Source of the DNA: Agarophyton chilense
Taxonomy: Eukaryota > Rhodophyta > Florideophyceae > Gracilariales > Gracilariaceae
Reading direction: 5' to 3'
DNA length: 64,000 bases
NCBI GenBank assembly: GCA_030374765.1
Contig: JARGXX010000001.1
Coordinates: forward strand, 1,116,001-1,180,000
Part shown: positions 10,021 to 19,575 of the stretch, one piece after another
How positions within the stretch are numbered: the stretch's first letter is position 1
Layout of the letters: each line of letters begins with the position of its first letter
Notes under the pieces: generated by a model
Seen by the model: the letters and a program-made list of their open reading frames with translations, nothing else
The model's database searches: none
Told to the model about the DNA's origin: nothing
Translations under genes and position numbers: made by a program

Positions 10021-10743
10021 AGGAAACGGACGTCAGTGGAATGAATTGGAAGCTAATGAAAGTAGGGGACCGGAGGAAGAGAAGGGTAATGAAAGAATGG
10101 GGTGGACGGGTTTTGAGTGCTCGGATAGTAGATGAAGTGTGACAGGATAGAGGGACTGACAGAGAGGTGACTGGGATAGGAAGAACAAGGTTTTATTTAC
10201 ACTTGCATATTTGATGCTCGGTAGAAATCACGAAATCACCACGAGGGGTGGTGATACTCTCTACATGCTCCATGACGGCGCTGGGAACGGTGTGGCATCA
10301 TCAGATTTGTATTTGAGTGTGCACAGTGCAGCACGGCTTGTGCCGATTTTTGGAATAGGGTTCTCCTTATCTATGACTGCATTTGAAGCGCGGGGATAAC
10401 AATTGGTCTAGAAGCTAAACAAGCCGTCAGAGCATACCATGAGAAAAAAGGGCTGAGAGATGTAGCTCAGAAAGAGAGGAGGCGCGAAAGCTAAGCAGGA
10501 ATCGGCATGCACATTGAGCTCCACGTCATCAGTGAGTGGCGCGCTCTCACGTGCGCCGCTGCTAGTGCCATGTATGCCACGTGTAAGGAAGAAATGCATG
10601 GTCGACCAGTGTGCAGCCACCTCGCCGACACTACTAACCATCTACCGGCTGTGATGCGTTCTATTATGCAACGTCTCCAGCCAGAGTGTGCGCACACTAT
10701 CGTCCTCCCCGACACGCTGTAACGCGTCTTCCGCGCTTTCAAC
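10021..10743. other. Divergent intergenic region
   Basis: The 720 bp between the minus-strand secreted-protein gene and the plus-strand Sds3-like gene carries only overlapping low-value frames on both strands. It contains the promoters and 5' leaders of both. I see no repeat or RNA gene. Confidence 0.5.
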
Positions 10744-11691
10744 ATGCAGAATTCTCCGCCTTCAGCCGATGGGGACGCTCAAAGAGACCGGCAACTAGCG
10801 GCGGACCTTGAGCTTCTTCGGCGCGAGCGCGAGCAAATCATGGCGGCTTTCAACGCGCCTTCCTCGCCGTTGTTCCAGAAACAGGAGGCTCTCGCGCTAA
10901 AACGACTGCACATAGCGGCCGATCACCGCGATTTGCAGCTTTCTGGTCTTGGGGCCAACTTTCATCTGCAGCTGCAACAGGCGTACAATGAATTTGAATG
11001 CGATAAACGGAGATTACGCACTCGGATGCTGTCTGCGAGCGTTGACAAGCGAAGGCGGTTGGATACTATGAGAGGGTTGCACAAAAAAAGAAGACGTTCG
11101 AGGGGGCACTATGAACGGGTGGGGCGACAGAGTGTTGTATCGCCGTATTTGAACCGATTGGAGAAGCAGGGTGTTTTGAGAGTGACTCTCACTCCTGATG
11201 AGTTGACGGCTGATATGAATGACTTGCTGAATGCGATTGACGTGCCTGTTCACAAATCATATACACACACTGATCGCGTTTCCGATGCTGTGTTGCTAGA
11301 CAAAATCCATTCGTCAAAAGGTACTTTACACTATCACGACGTGCGCCTGGAGAAAGGCGATGCGGTGGAGGTTTATTGGACGGGGAAGAGCGGCGGGGTG
11401 ATTATAGAGGGGAAGCGAGTTCTCAAGTACTGCGGAGTGCTTCTGTCGGTGAACGCAAAGGAAATTCACATCCGCACTGATAATGGTGAGTTGGGCTTTT
11501 TACCGATTGTAACCGCACACGCGCCAGTGGTGAAGCCAAGCCTCGAGCTAACTAGATGTATTATTTGTTTTGCGTGTGTTGCAGGAGCGGACCATAGAAT
11601 CTATGTGAGTCACCTGCGATCGGGGAAGCTCGCGCTCAAGATAGGCGGAAGCGCCAACGGCGACGCGGTGATGAACGCATCCGGTCGGTAG
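10744..11691 (+). CDS. Sds3/BRMS1-like subunit of a Sin3-type histone deacetylase complex
   Basis: Sds3-family proteins scaffold Sin3-HDAC corepressors. Exons 10744-11485 and 11585-11691 give 282 aa. The 99-bp intron (GTGAGT...GTGTTGCAG) is a multiple of three and has no stop, so unspliced RNA would encode 33 extra residues. Residues of about 20-120 form the family's long charged coiled coil (LRREREQIMAAF, LQQAYNEFECDKRRLRTRML), then a basic linker (KKRRRSRGHYERVGR). The C-terminal part, including GTLHYHDVRLEKGDAVEVYW and, after the splice, HRIYVSHLRSGKLALKI, resembles the small beta-barrel at the Sds3 C-terminus. The length fits the family. It is followed in tandem by the bZIP gene. Sds3 is the best match; BRMS1-type is the alternative. 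Confidence 0.75.
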   Translation: MQNSPPSADGDAQRDRQLAADLELLRREREQIMAAFNAPSSPLFQKQEALALKRLHIAADHRDLQLSGLGANFHLQLQQAYNEFECDKRRLRTRMLSASVDKRRRLDTMRGLHKKRRRSRGHYERVGRQSVVSPYLNRLEKQGVLRVTLTPDELTADMNDLLNAIDVPVHKSYTHTDRVSDAVLLDKIHSSKGTLHYHDVRLEKGDAVEVYWTGKSGGVIIEGKRVLKYCGVLLSVNAKEIHIRTDNGELGFLPIVTAHAPVVKPSLELTRCIICFACVAGADHRIYVSHLRSGKLALKIGGSANGDAVMNASGR

Positions 11692-11734
11692 AAGCACAGC
11701 AACGAAGAACAACGGAGGGATGTGAGGGCGAGTG

Positions 11735-11776
11735 GTACGTGTAGGAGGTACGTGTGTACGTGTAGGAAGTACGTGT
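11735..11776. repeat. Two 21-bp tandem copies
   Basis: Two adjacent 21-bp copies of GTACGTGTAGGARGTACGTGT (11735-11755 and 11756-11776) differ at one base, and further degenerate TACGTGTA units follow. They lie just 3' of the Sds3-like gene and carry many ACGT cores. Function unknown. Confidence 0.7.
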
Positions 11777-12692
11777 ATACGTGTATCGTGAATATGTACG
11801 GGGAGTAGAGTTGAGTAGCGCACGTGTACAGCGGTCCCTTACAGTAAAAGAGTGGCACGTGGGCGACAGCTTGTCGGGGAAGAAAAAGCTCTCGGGCAGC
11901 CAATTGGATTGCAGTGTGTGTGTGGGCAGTGTGCTGGGCACATTTTGGTTTTGCAGGTTGCGCCAACCAGCGAGCCGCGCCTCCGTGCTGTATGACTCGT
12001 GGCTGTTGCGCACACGGTGTGGCCGCAATGCGATGTGCGCCCTCCGTGCCTCGCTAAATCTACTAGGAGAACGCAACTTGGATACCGTTCATATCTACGA
12101 GCGCAGCATTGTGGTCTCATGGACGGTCATGGACGCTCGCATTGCGTGAGTTGTAGTCTAGAAAAATGATTTTTCGCTCATGCGCCTCGCTGGCCCACCG
12201 GTGCACTCACCCCCGTCACGCTGCCTGCCACCTTCTCTTGACGCTTGTCGCGCTGTCATTGCATGATGGATTTTACGTGTCATACGCGGCATACGTGTCT
12301 CATTGGCCCCTCCCGATACACCACTTGCGCGCACGGAAACAAAACCGGTTTTGTACCTTTTAGCACGCGCGCTGTGCTTGACGTTTCACGACGCATCGCG
12401 CGACTGCGCGCGCATGTCTCTGCTGCGCCCATCGCTCTCACGTGTGCCCCCCTCGAGCGCGTTCACCCGAAACAAACGCCTAAAACCTTGTCTCCCCTTG
12501 TCGCCCCCCCCCTTCAGAGCTTGCCCTGTCCCAATCCCCCTCCCACCCCACACCCCCCCCTTTATCTCCGCTCGCCTCCCTCCCGCCCGTCTTCGCTCGT
12601 CTCAACCCACCCACCCCCCCACTAACACACTTCCACATCCTCCCTCGCTTGTCGGCCTTACGCCTGTCCTTCCTCTTCGCGCTTGCCTCTAC

Positions 12693-13391
12693 ATGGAAGA
12701 CATTCCGTTCGACGACCTTCACCACGCCGCCATCGCAGGCGCCGAGGGCACCGCCTGGACTATGCCCGACTTCCCCGAATGTGCCCCGGTGCCGTCCGTG
12801 TATTCCGACTTTGCTTCCTCTTCCGCCCTGGACTCTTTCTCCAACCCCTTCACTCCGTCAGCTCCTATACCCATCCCCATAAAAGAGGAGCCGTCGCCTC
12901 CCCAAATCTTCCCGCCTTCTCCGTCTCAACCCTCCTTGTGCTCACTGTCTTCGCACCAGTCCTTTGCACACTGCGGTTCAGTCCAACCATCCACCCCGCC
13001 TAATATCCTCACCCTCCGCCCGCTGCCGACTTCTCCAGTTTCCATTCTTGACAAGACTGCCTCCTCATCCTCGCCTTCTTCCGTGTCACCGAATGAACTT
13101 GCCGACCTCAAGGGCACCACTGCCGCACGCTCCAGAAAGATGACTGAACATGAACGTAGAGTCATGTTGCACAAGCGTCGTCTACGCAACCGCGCCTCTG
13201 CTGCTCGCTCCAGGGAGAAGAGAAGTAGAACCCTCATTGGCCTTTCCGCAGAAGTCGAGCAGCTAATGAAGAGAACCGCCATGCTTGCAGAGAAGGCTAC
13301 CGAGGCTGTTGAAGAAGCACACAGACTCAAGGCCCACAACGTCATGCTACTCAAGCAGAACGAGCTTCTCAGGGCTGAGCTCAACATGTAA
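12693..13391 (+). CDS. bZIP transcription factor
   Basis: A 232-aa basic leucine-zipper protein. The N-terminal 130 residues are acidic and then Pro/Ser-rich, typical of an activation region (MEDIPFDDLHH, IPIKEEPSPP). The basic region is RRLRNRASAARSREKRSR, matching the bZIP signature N-x7-R, followed by a heptad zipper through LSAEVEQLM, AEKATEAVEEAHRLKAHN and LLKQNELLRAELN. The frame is open upstream to 12303, but bases 12480-12690 are a C/T-rich tract typical of a core promoter or leader, so I take the ATG at 12693. It likely binds ACGT-core sites as a dimer; such cores are frequent nearby, but autoregulation is speculation. No intron. Confidence 0.9.
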   Translation: MEDIPFDDLHHAAIAGAEGTAWTMPDFPECAPVPSVYSDFASSSALDSFSNPFTPSAPIPIPIKEEPSPPQIFPPSPSQPSLCSLSSHQSFAHCGSVQPSTPPNILTLRPLPTSPVSILDKTASSSSPSSVSPNELADLKGTTAARSRKMTEHERRVMLHKRRLRNRASAARSREKRSRTLIGLSAEVEQLMKRTAMLAEKATEAVEEAHRLKAHNVMLLKQNELLRAELNM

Positions 13392-14563
13392 TACCACCAC
13401 CACACCATCTCACATCGTTGTGTCTCTCATGGACAGTGTTACCTCTCCGTCTTCCTGTACAATTTCTTCCCGTCATCGCCTCAACACAACATTCATTAAC
13501 TCGCACCATATCGGCATGTGCGTTTCGCTTCATTTTACGTCGCTTCTTGTATGCTGTTCTTTGTCGCTGTACCAATTCATGCTGTTCCACGCACCACTAT
13601 GGAACACGCTGTATCATCAATGTATCCTCATGTAACCGCTTTGCTCGAGCAACTTTAGCGCAATGTATTTCTTCTTATATAGACAAGCGCTTCATCGCCA
13701 CTCATGTTGTTTTCTCATGTCAACAACTTGTGTTTTCGATTTGCTTGTGTACAACTTTCGATCCAAACTCCGTTTATTCATTCGCTTTGCTTTTTGTGAC
13801 GCGTTGCTAACTTGGCTTTTCAACGTCGTCGTTCCGAGTTGGTCACAGTACACTCCGGCTTGGCCCTGTAAACATAACTGGCTCTGCGAACTGAACTCAG
13901 TTTACATCCTGCGCTCCGTATAGAGTGAACCTGTTATGCCCGCCGTTGTGTGTCTCTTTCTTTTCTTTCAAGTTGCTGTGATTTATTCTCACTGTAGTTC
14001 TGCTTGTCGTACCGCTTTCAACGAGTCTCTCGTCATAGGCGCGTGCAAATGGTCTCATTTGTGATCGTGAAGACTGGACATACTGCAAAATGTAGGTCGG
14101 AAAACCAGAATCACGACTTTCGAGTCTTTCGTCGCTGATTATTGTCTATCGGTAGGAGAGTACGCATCAAGGGTTGTTTACTACTTGCTCTCTGGAACAG
14201 TTGACACTCGGGCACCTAGGTGGGAAGCGAATATTTTTGTCCCTCTGGCAGTGCCCTTGCTCGGAGTGGATTGGGAACTTTCGAACTCGTAGGGGGGTGG
14301 ATGCTTTGGTGAGATAGAAGCAAGATGGGCAACCCGATATGTCTTCTATAATTAAAACCATCTTGTTGATAAAGTACATTCTTTTTTTCTCTCAACACTA
14401 TGGCTATCCACATAAATGGTACATTCCAAATGAGGGCTCTTCTTAAACTACATACCAATGAAGTGCAGAGCGAGCTGGCTAGTTGGAGTCATAGACATCC
14501 GTCTTGCTGCGTATCTCCAGCTTCTGTCTTGGGAGAGGTGGAAACATCTGGTTTTGATGCATG
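13392..14563. other. 3' region of bZIP gene, no supported gene
   Basis: This 1.2-kb stretch begins with a T-rich likely 3' untranslated region. It holds only short frames on both strands and no convincing coding, repeat or RNA signal. Confidence 0.45.
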
Positions 14564-15597
14564 TCACAGACCGGCCGTAATGAGAGACCTTATAATTGTC
14601 TCACAACCTCCTTGTATAATGTCCATACAAGTATCCATGTGTGATCCTGCGTTAAAGGATGGCACGTCTAGCGGCGTCCCCGCTGACCGCTGTTGTCGAG
14701 GTAGTGCGTTCTCAAAATCACACAGCAAACGAATCTTTCGTTCCCATTCGTAGAGATGGCCTCCCGACTTGTGCGCATGTGTCTCGGCCATTAACAACAA
14801 TTTGTCCCGGACACTACGGTCAACCACTACTATGTAATCGTGGTAGTCCACTGTGTAGAGGAATTGAACAAAGAAAGAAAAAGAGAGTCAGTGCGCACAT
14901 TCCACACTGGAAAGTTACACGATGGGGCAGTTCAGTAGCATTCACATTGTATAAATGGCAGAAGCAACTTACAATCTGTCAAGTTGAATGCAGCACACGG
15001 ACGTTCATCGGAAAGGTCAATGTCGCGTTCTCCAGCAGCCTTTATAAGCTTCCAGGGAAGCACCTCCCCTGGATCGGAATACAGTCCAGCACTTAGAACT
15101 AACAATCTGCGTGATACAGAATAGCGCTCAGCTGTCTTTAACAATTGTTTCTCAGCAAAAGCGGCGCGTCGACATCGGTTCGAAAGCAGTAAAATGCTGA
15201 CAAAATTGCGCGTCAAGTCAAGTGTAGAAGAAATAGAACGACTCTGCGCCCACGCACGCACGAGGCCACCGGGAGAACTGGGGAAGCCATTGCTCGCACA
15301 CGCTCTCGGTTGCGGACGAAATCGGCGAGGGCTTAGCGGACTGATGGTCGGTTTGGATGTCAATGGGAGTGGTGCGTGTGCGTGCGCAAACGCTGCCTCA
15401 GGAACATCGTTTTCTGAGGATGACTCGGGGTGTGGCTTTGACATGAGCGGTAAGGTTGAAGCTTCTGGAGCACAATGATGGAGACAAAGCCATGATGGGA
15501 GAAGGCGTGCACAAATGGGGCGCTTCGTCGAACGTGCGGGAGATGAGCGTGTGCGGCCGTTGTTTGAAGCACGGCGCGTAATTCGGCAATTCGTCAT
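14564..15597 (-). CDS. Low-molecular-weight protein tyrosine phosphatase-like, catalytic residues missing
   Basis: Exon 1 (14973-15597) and exon 2 (14564-14850) flank a 122-bp intron (GTAAGT...CTCTACACAG), giving 303 aa. Residues 1-130 are Arg/Ser/Pro-rich and may be a targeting leader or a disordered tail. The rest follows the LMW-PTP/arsenate-reductase fold in order: [16 protein letters not shown] where families have a CxGNxCRSPxAE loop, [28 protein letters not shown], and a C-terminal helix [16 protein letters not shown]. The nucleophilic cysteine (C of C-x5-R) is Leu at about residue 137, and the catalytic Asp-Pro near the C-terminus is also absent (VPSFNAG). The second loop cysteine and the Arg remain. 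A pseudophosphatase is the best reading. Its start lies 297 bp from the HDR start chosen here. Confidence 0.75.
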
Positions 15598-15894
15598 GCA
15601 ATAAAGGAGATGAGTGGCGCGGAGCTGAAAACGGTGGAACGAAAGCGCTCATGTGATTGGAGGCCACACTGCCAAGTTTCTTGCGAGCTGCGCGTGGCAG
15701 TCTCCGAGGCGTGGTACACGTCTTATCTGCTCGGTCCCAACCGGAACACGTTTGCTTCACCCTTTCCAATATCCCTTCAAAGCAGAAGTTTCCCTTCAGT
15801 GAGACAGGACACCCGTTCTTGCGCGCGCAGAAGGACGCAGATATATCGGCCTTCTCCCGCTTCTCTTACTTTCGTGACATTCTTTCATTGGAGC

Positions 15895-17241
15895 ATGATG
15901 ACCAATCTCGGATTCGTGGGCTCGTTTTTCGCAAACCCATTGCGTTCTCGCCCGCACAATGCGTTTATGAGCTCCGAAAGGGGCGCACGGTCTCATAATA
16001 TCACACCCCGAATGACGTTGTCCAAGCGCGAGCTCCGTAAACAGATTCTCCAGTCTGACCAGTACAATCGAAAAGGATTTAAGGAGACCAGAGTGGCAGC
16101 AGAAGGAGTAATCACTAAAGAGTTTACATCCGATTTAGTCAAAGAGCTCCTAAACAATGCAAACACCATTGTACGGGGAGATGTAACTCTCAGACTCGCC
16201 AAGGCATATGGATTTTGCTGGGGTGTGGAGCGTGCGGTTGCAATTGCGTACGAAACGAGAAAACAATATCCTACTGATCGCATCTGGATCACTAATGAGA
16301 TTATTCACAATCCAACCGTCAATCAGCGCATGCGCGAGATGGACATCTACTTTGTAGAGGAAAAGGGGATGAAAAAAGATCTATCCGGAATCAGGGAGGG
16401 AGATGTTGTGATTTTACCGGCTTTTGGTGCATCTCTAGATGAAATGCAGTACTTGAACAGTTTAAAGTGCCGTATTGTTGATACTACTTGCCCGTGGGTC
16501 TCAAAAGTATGGAATACTTTGGACAAGCATATAAGGGCTAATTGCACTTCCATTATTCACGGTAAATGGAAACACGAAGAAACGGTTGCAACGGCCTCCT
16601 TTGCGGAAAAATACATCGTCGTTCTCAACATGGACCAGGCAATCTACGTTTCAAATTACATGCTTCACGGAGGAGACAAAACCGAGTTTTTGGATAAGTT
16701 CAAGAACGCTATGAGCGCTGGTTTCGACCCAGACACCGATCTAGGAGCTGTAGGAATCGCAAACCAGACAACTATGCTCAAGTCGGAGACAACCGCAATT
16801 GGAAAGCTCTTTGAACGCACAATAATGCAAAAGTATGGACCGGCTGCGCTCAAAGATCGTTTTGTGGTGTATGACACTATTTGCGACGCAACTCAAGAGC
16901 GCCAAGACGCAATGTACGAGCTGTTGGCGGACAAGGATAATTTAGACCTTATGCTTGTTGTTGGAGGTTTCAATTCGTCAAACACGAGTCACTTACAAGA
17001 AATTGCTGAACATGCAGGTGTTCCTTCATACTGGGTCGATAGAGCAGAATGTGTCGGCCCTGATAATCGAATATATTACCGCACGTCTCAGGGTGAGGAA
17101 AAAGTTATTGAGAATTGGCTTCCTTCTGGACCAATTACCATTGGACTCACATCTGGAGCTTCAACTCCAGATAAGGTTGTTGAAGATGTTGTGGAACGTG
17201 TGTTCATGATTTCTAAACTTGGAAGGCTTTCGACTGTGTAA
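15895..17241 (+). CDS. ispH: 4-hydroxy-3-methylbut-2-enyl diphosphate reductase (IspH/HDR), plastid
   Basis: The last enzyme of the plastid MEP pathway, which reduces HMBPP to IPP and DMAPP with a 4Fe-4S cluster. The three cluster cysteines are in [18 protein letters not shown] and YDTICDATQ. The substrate-site motifs [31 protein letters not shown] and [10 protein letters not shown] are present. The frame is open back to an ATG at 15610, only 12 bp from the divergent phosphatase-like gene. I prefer the ATG at 15895 (448 aa) because it leaves room for a promoter and begins [18 protein letters not shown], which resembles a Phe-containing red algal transit peptide. No intron. Identity is secure; the exact start is not. 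Confidence 0.95.
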   Translation: MMTNLGFVGSFFANPLRSRPHNAFMSSERGARSHNITPRMTLSKRELRKQILQSDQYNRKGFKETRVAAEGVITKEFTSDLVKELLNNANTIVRGDVTLRLAKAYGFCWGVERAVAIAYETRKQYPTDRIWITNEIIHNPTVNQRMREMDIYFVEEKGMKKDLSGIREGDVVILPAFGASLDEMQYLNSLKCRIVDTTCPWVSKVWNTLDKHIRANCTSIIHGKWKHEETVATASFAEKYIVVLNMDQAIYVSNYMLHGGDKTEFLDKFKNAMSAGFDPDTDLGAVGIANQTTMLKSETTAIGKLFERTIMQKYGPAALKDRFVVYDTICDATQERQDAMYELLADKDNLDLMLVVGGFNSSNTSHLQEIAEHAGVPSYWVDRAECVGPDNRIYYRTSQGEEKVIENWLPSGPITIGLTSGASTPDKVVEDVVERVFMISKLGRLSTV

Positions 17242-17302
17242 TTGCCTAGCTAGGGTAGTGTTTTCGTATCGACTTAGGTAAATCCCATCGAAATCATTAG
17301 GT

Positions 17303-17710
17303 CATGGGTGCTAACTCATTGTGCGTCGAGGACGGATGTAAGGAACAGCTGAACCCATCACTGACAAAATCAGTTTGTATGGGATCATCCGTCACTGCGG
17401 CAGGAACGCAGGTAGCTTACTAGCAAGAGCACGTATTTTTTTACATAGGTCGCCATCCCTCTCACGAACTGGCGAAAAATCTAGACATGGTTTAAGGAGG
17501 TATGGGGCTTTGAAAGACAGTGATATATTGCTGCAATATTACACGAAAGTTGGCAGCAAGCCCTCAAGTCTCAGCTTAAATGCCGACGTTATAAACCTAT
17601 CGGCGACGCATCAAGGCGAACAAAACGCCGATTTTGTACAAGCCGTCCGTATCTGTAACCCTCAGGATGACAACAGCTTTCAAGAATACTGGGTGGTGGG
17701 GCGTCATTGA
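17303..17710 (+). other. Possible small multi-exon gene in the HDR-RRP36 gap
   Basis: An ATG at 17303 opens MGANSLCVEDGCKEQLNPSL and continues to a CAG/GTAGCT at about 17410. A later frame ending at 17710 reads SLSLNADVINLSATHQGEQN and FQEYWVVGRH. Possible acceptors lie between, but no join is convincing. I report coding-like segments only; nothing else is seen between HDR and RRP36. Confidence 0.18.
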
Positions 17711-17791
17711 GCTATGAAGGAGCTCTATGTTGCATCCGTGGAAGCCATTCGACGCCTGGCAGTTTGAGAAGGATAAATCGGAACTGAGATA

Positions 17792-18526
17792 TCATGATCC
17801 AGAACCAGGGTTTGACAAAGGGCGTCGATTCGGCAGGAGCTTCTTATCTTTTCCAGCAAGGCGTTTTCGTCGCTTCTGGATGTACCTTTTGACGCCACCC
17901 GTCTTCTTCAGTTCTTCAAACTTGGCCCTCATCTCCAAGTTTCGAACATCCTTTTCCTTCAAGAAATACGGTTGCTTCCCTCTCTTGACGGCCTCCTTTT
18001 CATTTTTTTTGTAAGCTGAGAGGATGTTTCGTCTCCGAAGCAATGCGTTTCGCCGTATTTCGCTTTGTTCCATGCTTTTCAACTCATGAGAAGCATCATA
18101 GTCTTCTGGGTTCTTCTTCACTTTTTCTTCCAAAGATTTCTTCTCTGAGTTTTGTATTGAGCGCACAAACGCATAGTTCCTTTCCACATGTTCTTCAAGA
18201 AGGTCTCCACAATGTTCCTCAAATCTTGGATCAAATTTTCGCAGGCTGCGAGACTGGTGCGCTCCATTGTCTATCCCAAGACATCTTTCTCGGCCGACGG
18301 GAACTGGGGCACGAGATGATATTTCTCGTGGTCTGGATTTTTTCCCGCGTTCCTTGATGCTTCTCGGTGCAAATTCAATTCCACGGGCGAGTTTCCTGAG
18401 TATTGAATGAGATGCGTATTCAGCTTTTCCTCTCGCGGATTTCTCTTTCGACTGCAGAACTTCTCCTAACGTTGGTTCTTCCCTACTTGAGCCTCGTGGC
18501 ACCAGTTCTGTAGAACTCATTGCCAT
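17792..18526 (-). CDS. RRP36: Ribosomal RNA processing protein RRP36
   Basis: A nucleolar protein needed for early cleavages of the 35S/47S pre-rRNA and formation of the 40S subunit. It is 244 aa in one exon. The RRP36 domain fills residues of about 100-235: FDPRFEEHCGDLLEEHVERN, YAFVRSIQNSEKKSL, then a long basic helix (EQSEIRRNALLRRRNILSAY, KRGKQPYFLKEKDVRNLEM) and the terminal VKRYIQKRRKRLAGKDKKLL. Basic composition and length suit the family. It diverges from SRP9 with about 550 bp between starts, a region with only short frames and one palindrome. Confidence 0.9.
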   Translation of the reverse strand: MAMSSTELVPRGSSREEPTLGEVLQSKEKSARGKAEYASHSILRKLARGIEFAPRSIKERGKKSRPREISSRAPVPVGRERCLGIDNGAHQSRSLRKFDPRFEEHCGDLLEEHVERNYAFVRSIQNSEKKSLEEKVKKNPEDYDASHELKSMEQSEIRRNALLRRRNILSAYKKNEKEAVKRGKQPYFLKEKDVRNLEMRAKFEELKKTGGVKRYIQKRRKRLAGKDKKLLPNRRPLSNPGSGS

Positions 18527-18569
18527 ACAGATTCTTCACGAAGTTGTGCTCTCGTTTGATATGCTCTGC

Positions 18570-18586
18570 CGCGGATATTATCCGCG
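18570..18586. promoter_or_regulatory. 17-bp palindrome in the RRP36-SRP9 shared promoter
   Basis: CGCGGATA-T-TATCCGCG is a perfect 8-bp inverted repeat around one base, 44 bp upstream of the RRP36 start. It has the form of a site for a dimeric factor. That role is inference. Confidence 0.4.
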
Positions 18587-19080
18587 TTTCTGTTCGAATT
18601 CAAGTGGATGTCGTGGTACCGAAGAAGTTGGACACACAACGTGCTTCACTATTTCGGCTAGTTAACCACAGAAAAATGGACGATCACGCCGTTTTCCGAC
18701 TCCAATAATCACAACCGCAGTGCCGTCGCTGTCGTTCTTTCTCGATGCGGGAGTTTCACAGAGCTATTTGTGAAATTGTGGGCTAATTCTTAGCGCATTA
18801 GTAGTCTTGCTCTCATCCCGATGTGCGGGATGTCGCGCTGCAGCGCTTGAAAATAATTGCTCCGAAATCAGGGCAAGTCCAACTTTCACGCACACGTGGC
18901 AAGCTGATGCAGACTTCATTGCGGGTGCGCCAACAGCACGAAAACGAATCCCTTCCTCACCACAGGTGTCCTTCGACCTGGATGCCCACCGATTTAGGCA
19001 AACCAGAGCACTTTGTCAACAGTAGAGCAATTTAAGTCTTTGGATTCTTCGTTAATTTCAGAGATATAGACGTCATTGAA

Positions 19081-19558
19081 ATGGTGTTTATAACTCAGTG
19101 GGATGAGTTTGCCGTCTCGTCCGAGAGGCTGTGCTTGGCCTCCCCACTAAAGGTATGATACGAGCTACATTTGGATTGCCCTCTTCGCTTCACAGGGCAA
19201 CGTTCTTATTTATTATTCTTTTTACCGCACTCTGCCATAGACAAGATTCAGTTTCAAATACCGAGCACAAGATGGCGTCTTCGTTGTGAAAGTTACAGAT
19301 GACCGAACGGTAAGCGATTCTTCTCAAAAAAATTCGTCTAGCTATTGACTTCATTGCTACGGCTAACTCTCCCGACTGCTACATCCGAGAACAAAGTGTT
19401 TGCAATATAAGAGCAACCAGAAAAGCGACCTTCGAAAAATGGAAACCCTTAACATGCGCCTCCTCGATTTGATGACCTCATCGAAGACAAACGTGGATGT
19501 TGAAGGTACGGCTACGGCTACACCTTCCGAACAAAATGCGATAGATCAAAAACGATAA
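19081..19558 (+). CDS. SRP9: Signal recognition particle 9 kDa protein (SRP9)
   Basis: SRP9 pairs with SRP14 on the Alu domain of SRP RNA to pause translation elongation. Three exons are 19081-19152, 19241-19309 and 19397-19558, with introns of 88 bp (GTATGA...GCCATAG) and 87 bp (GTAAGC...AACAAAG), all in phase 0. The 100-aa product begins MVFITQWDEFAVSSERLCLA, then FSFKYRAQDGVFVVKVTDDR, CLQYKSNQKSDLRKMETLN and LLDLMTSSKTN. This matches human SRP9 element by element (WEEF, LYLADPMK, KYRHSDG, KVTDD, CLVYKTDQ, DVKKIEK). The exons are too short to show as one open frame. The stop lies 17 bp from the stop of the convergent hydrolase. Confidence 0.88.
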
Positions 19559-19575
19559 AAAAACAAACTCCAATC

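Noticed and set aside
11548..12149. Several overlapping frames on both strands rich in His, Thr and Arg
   Set aside because: They arise from the ACGT/GTACGTG repeats and GC-rich DNA 3' of the Sds3-like gene; no consistent frame or motif.
12303..12692. N-terminal extension of the bZIP protein
   Set aside because: The stretch is a C/T-rich tract encoding Pro/Ser/Leu runs and looks like promoter or leader; the ATG at 12693 starts a sensible acidic region.
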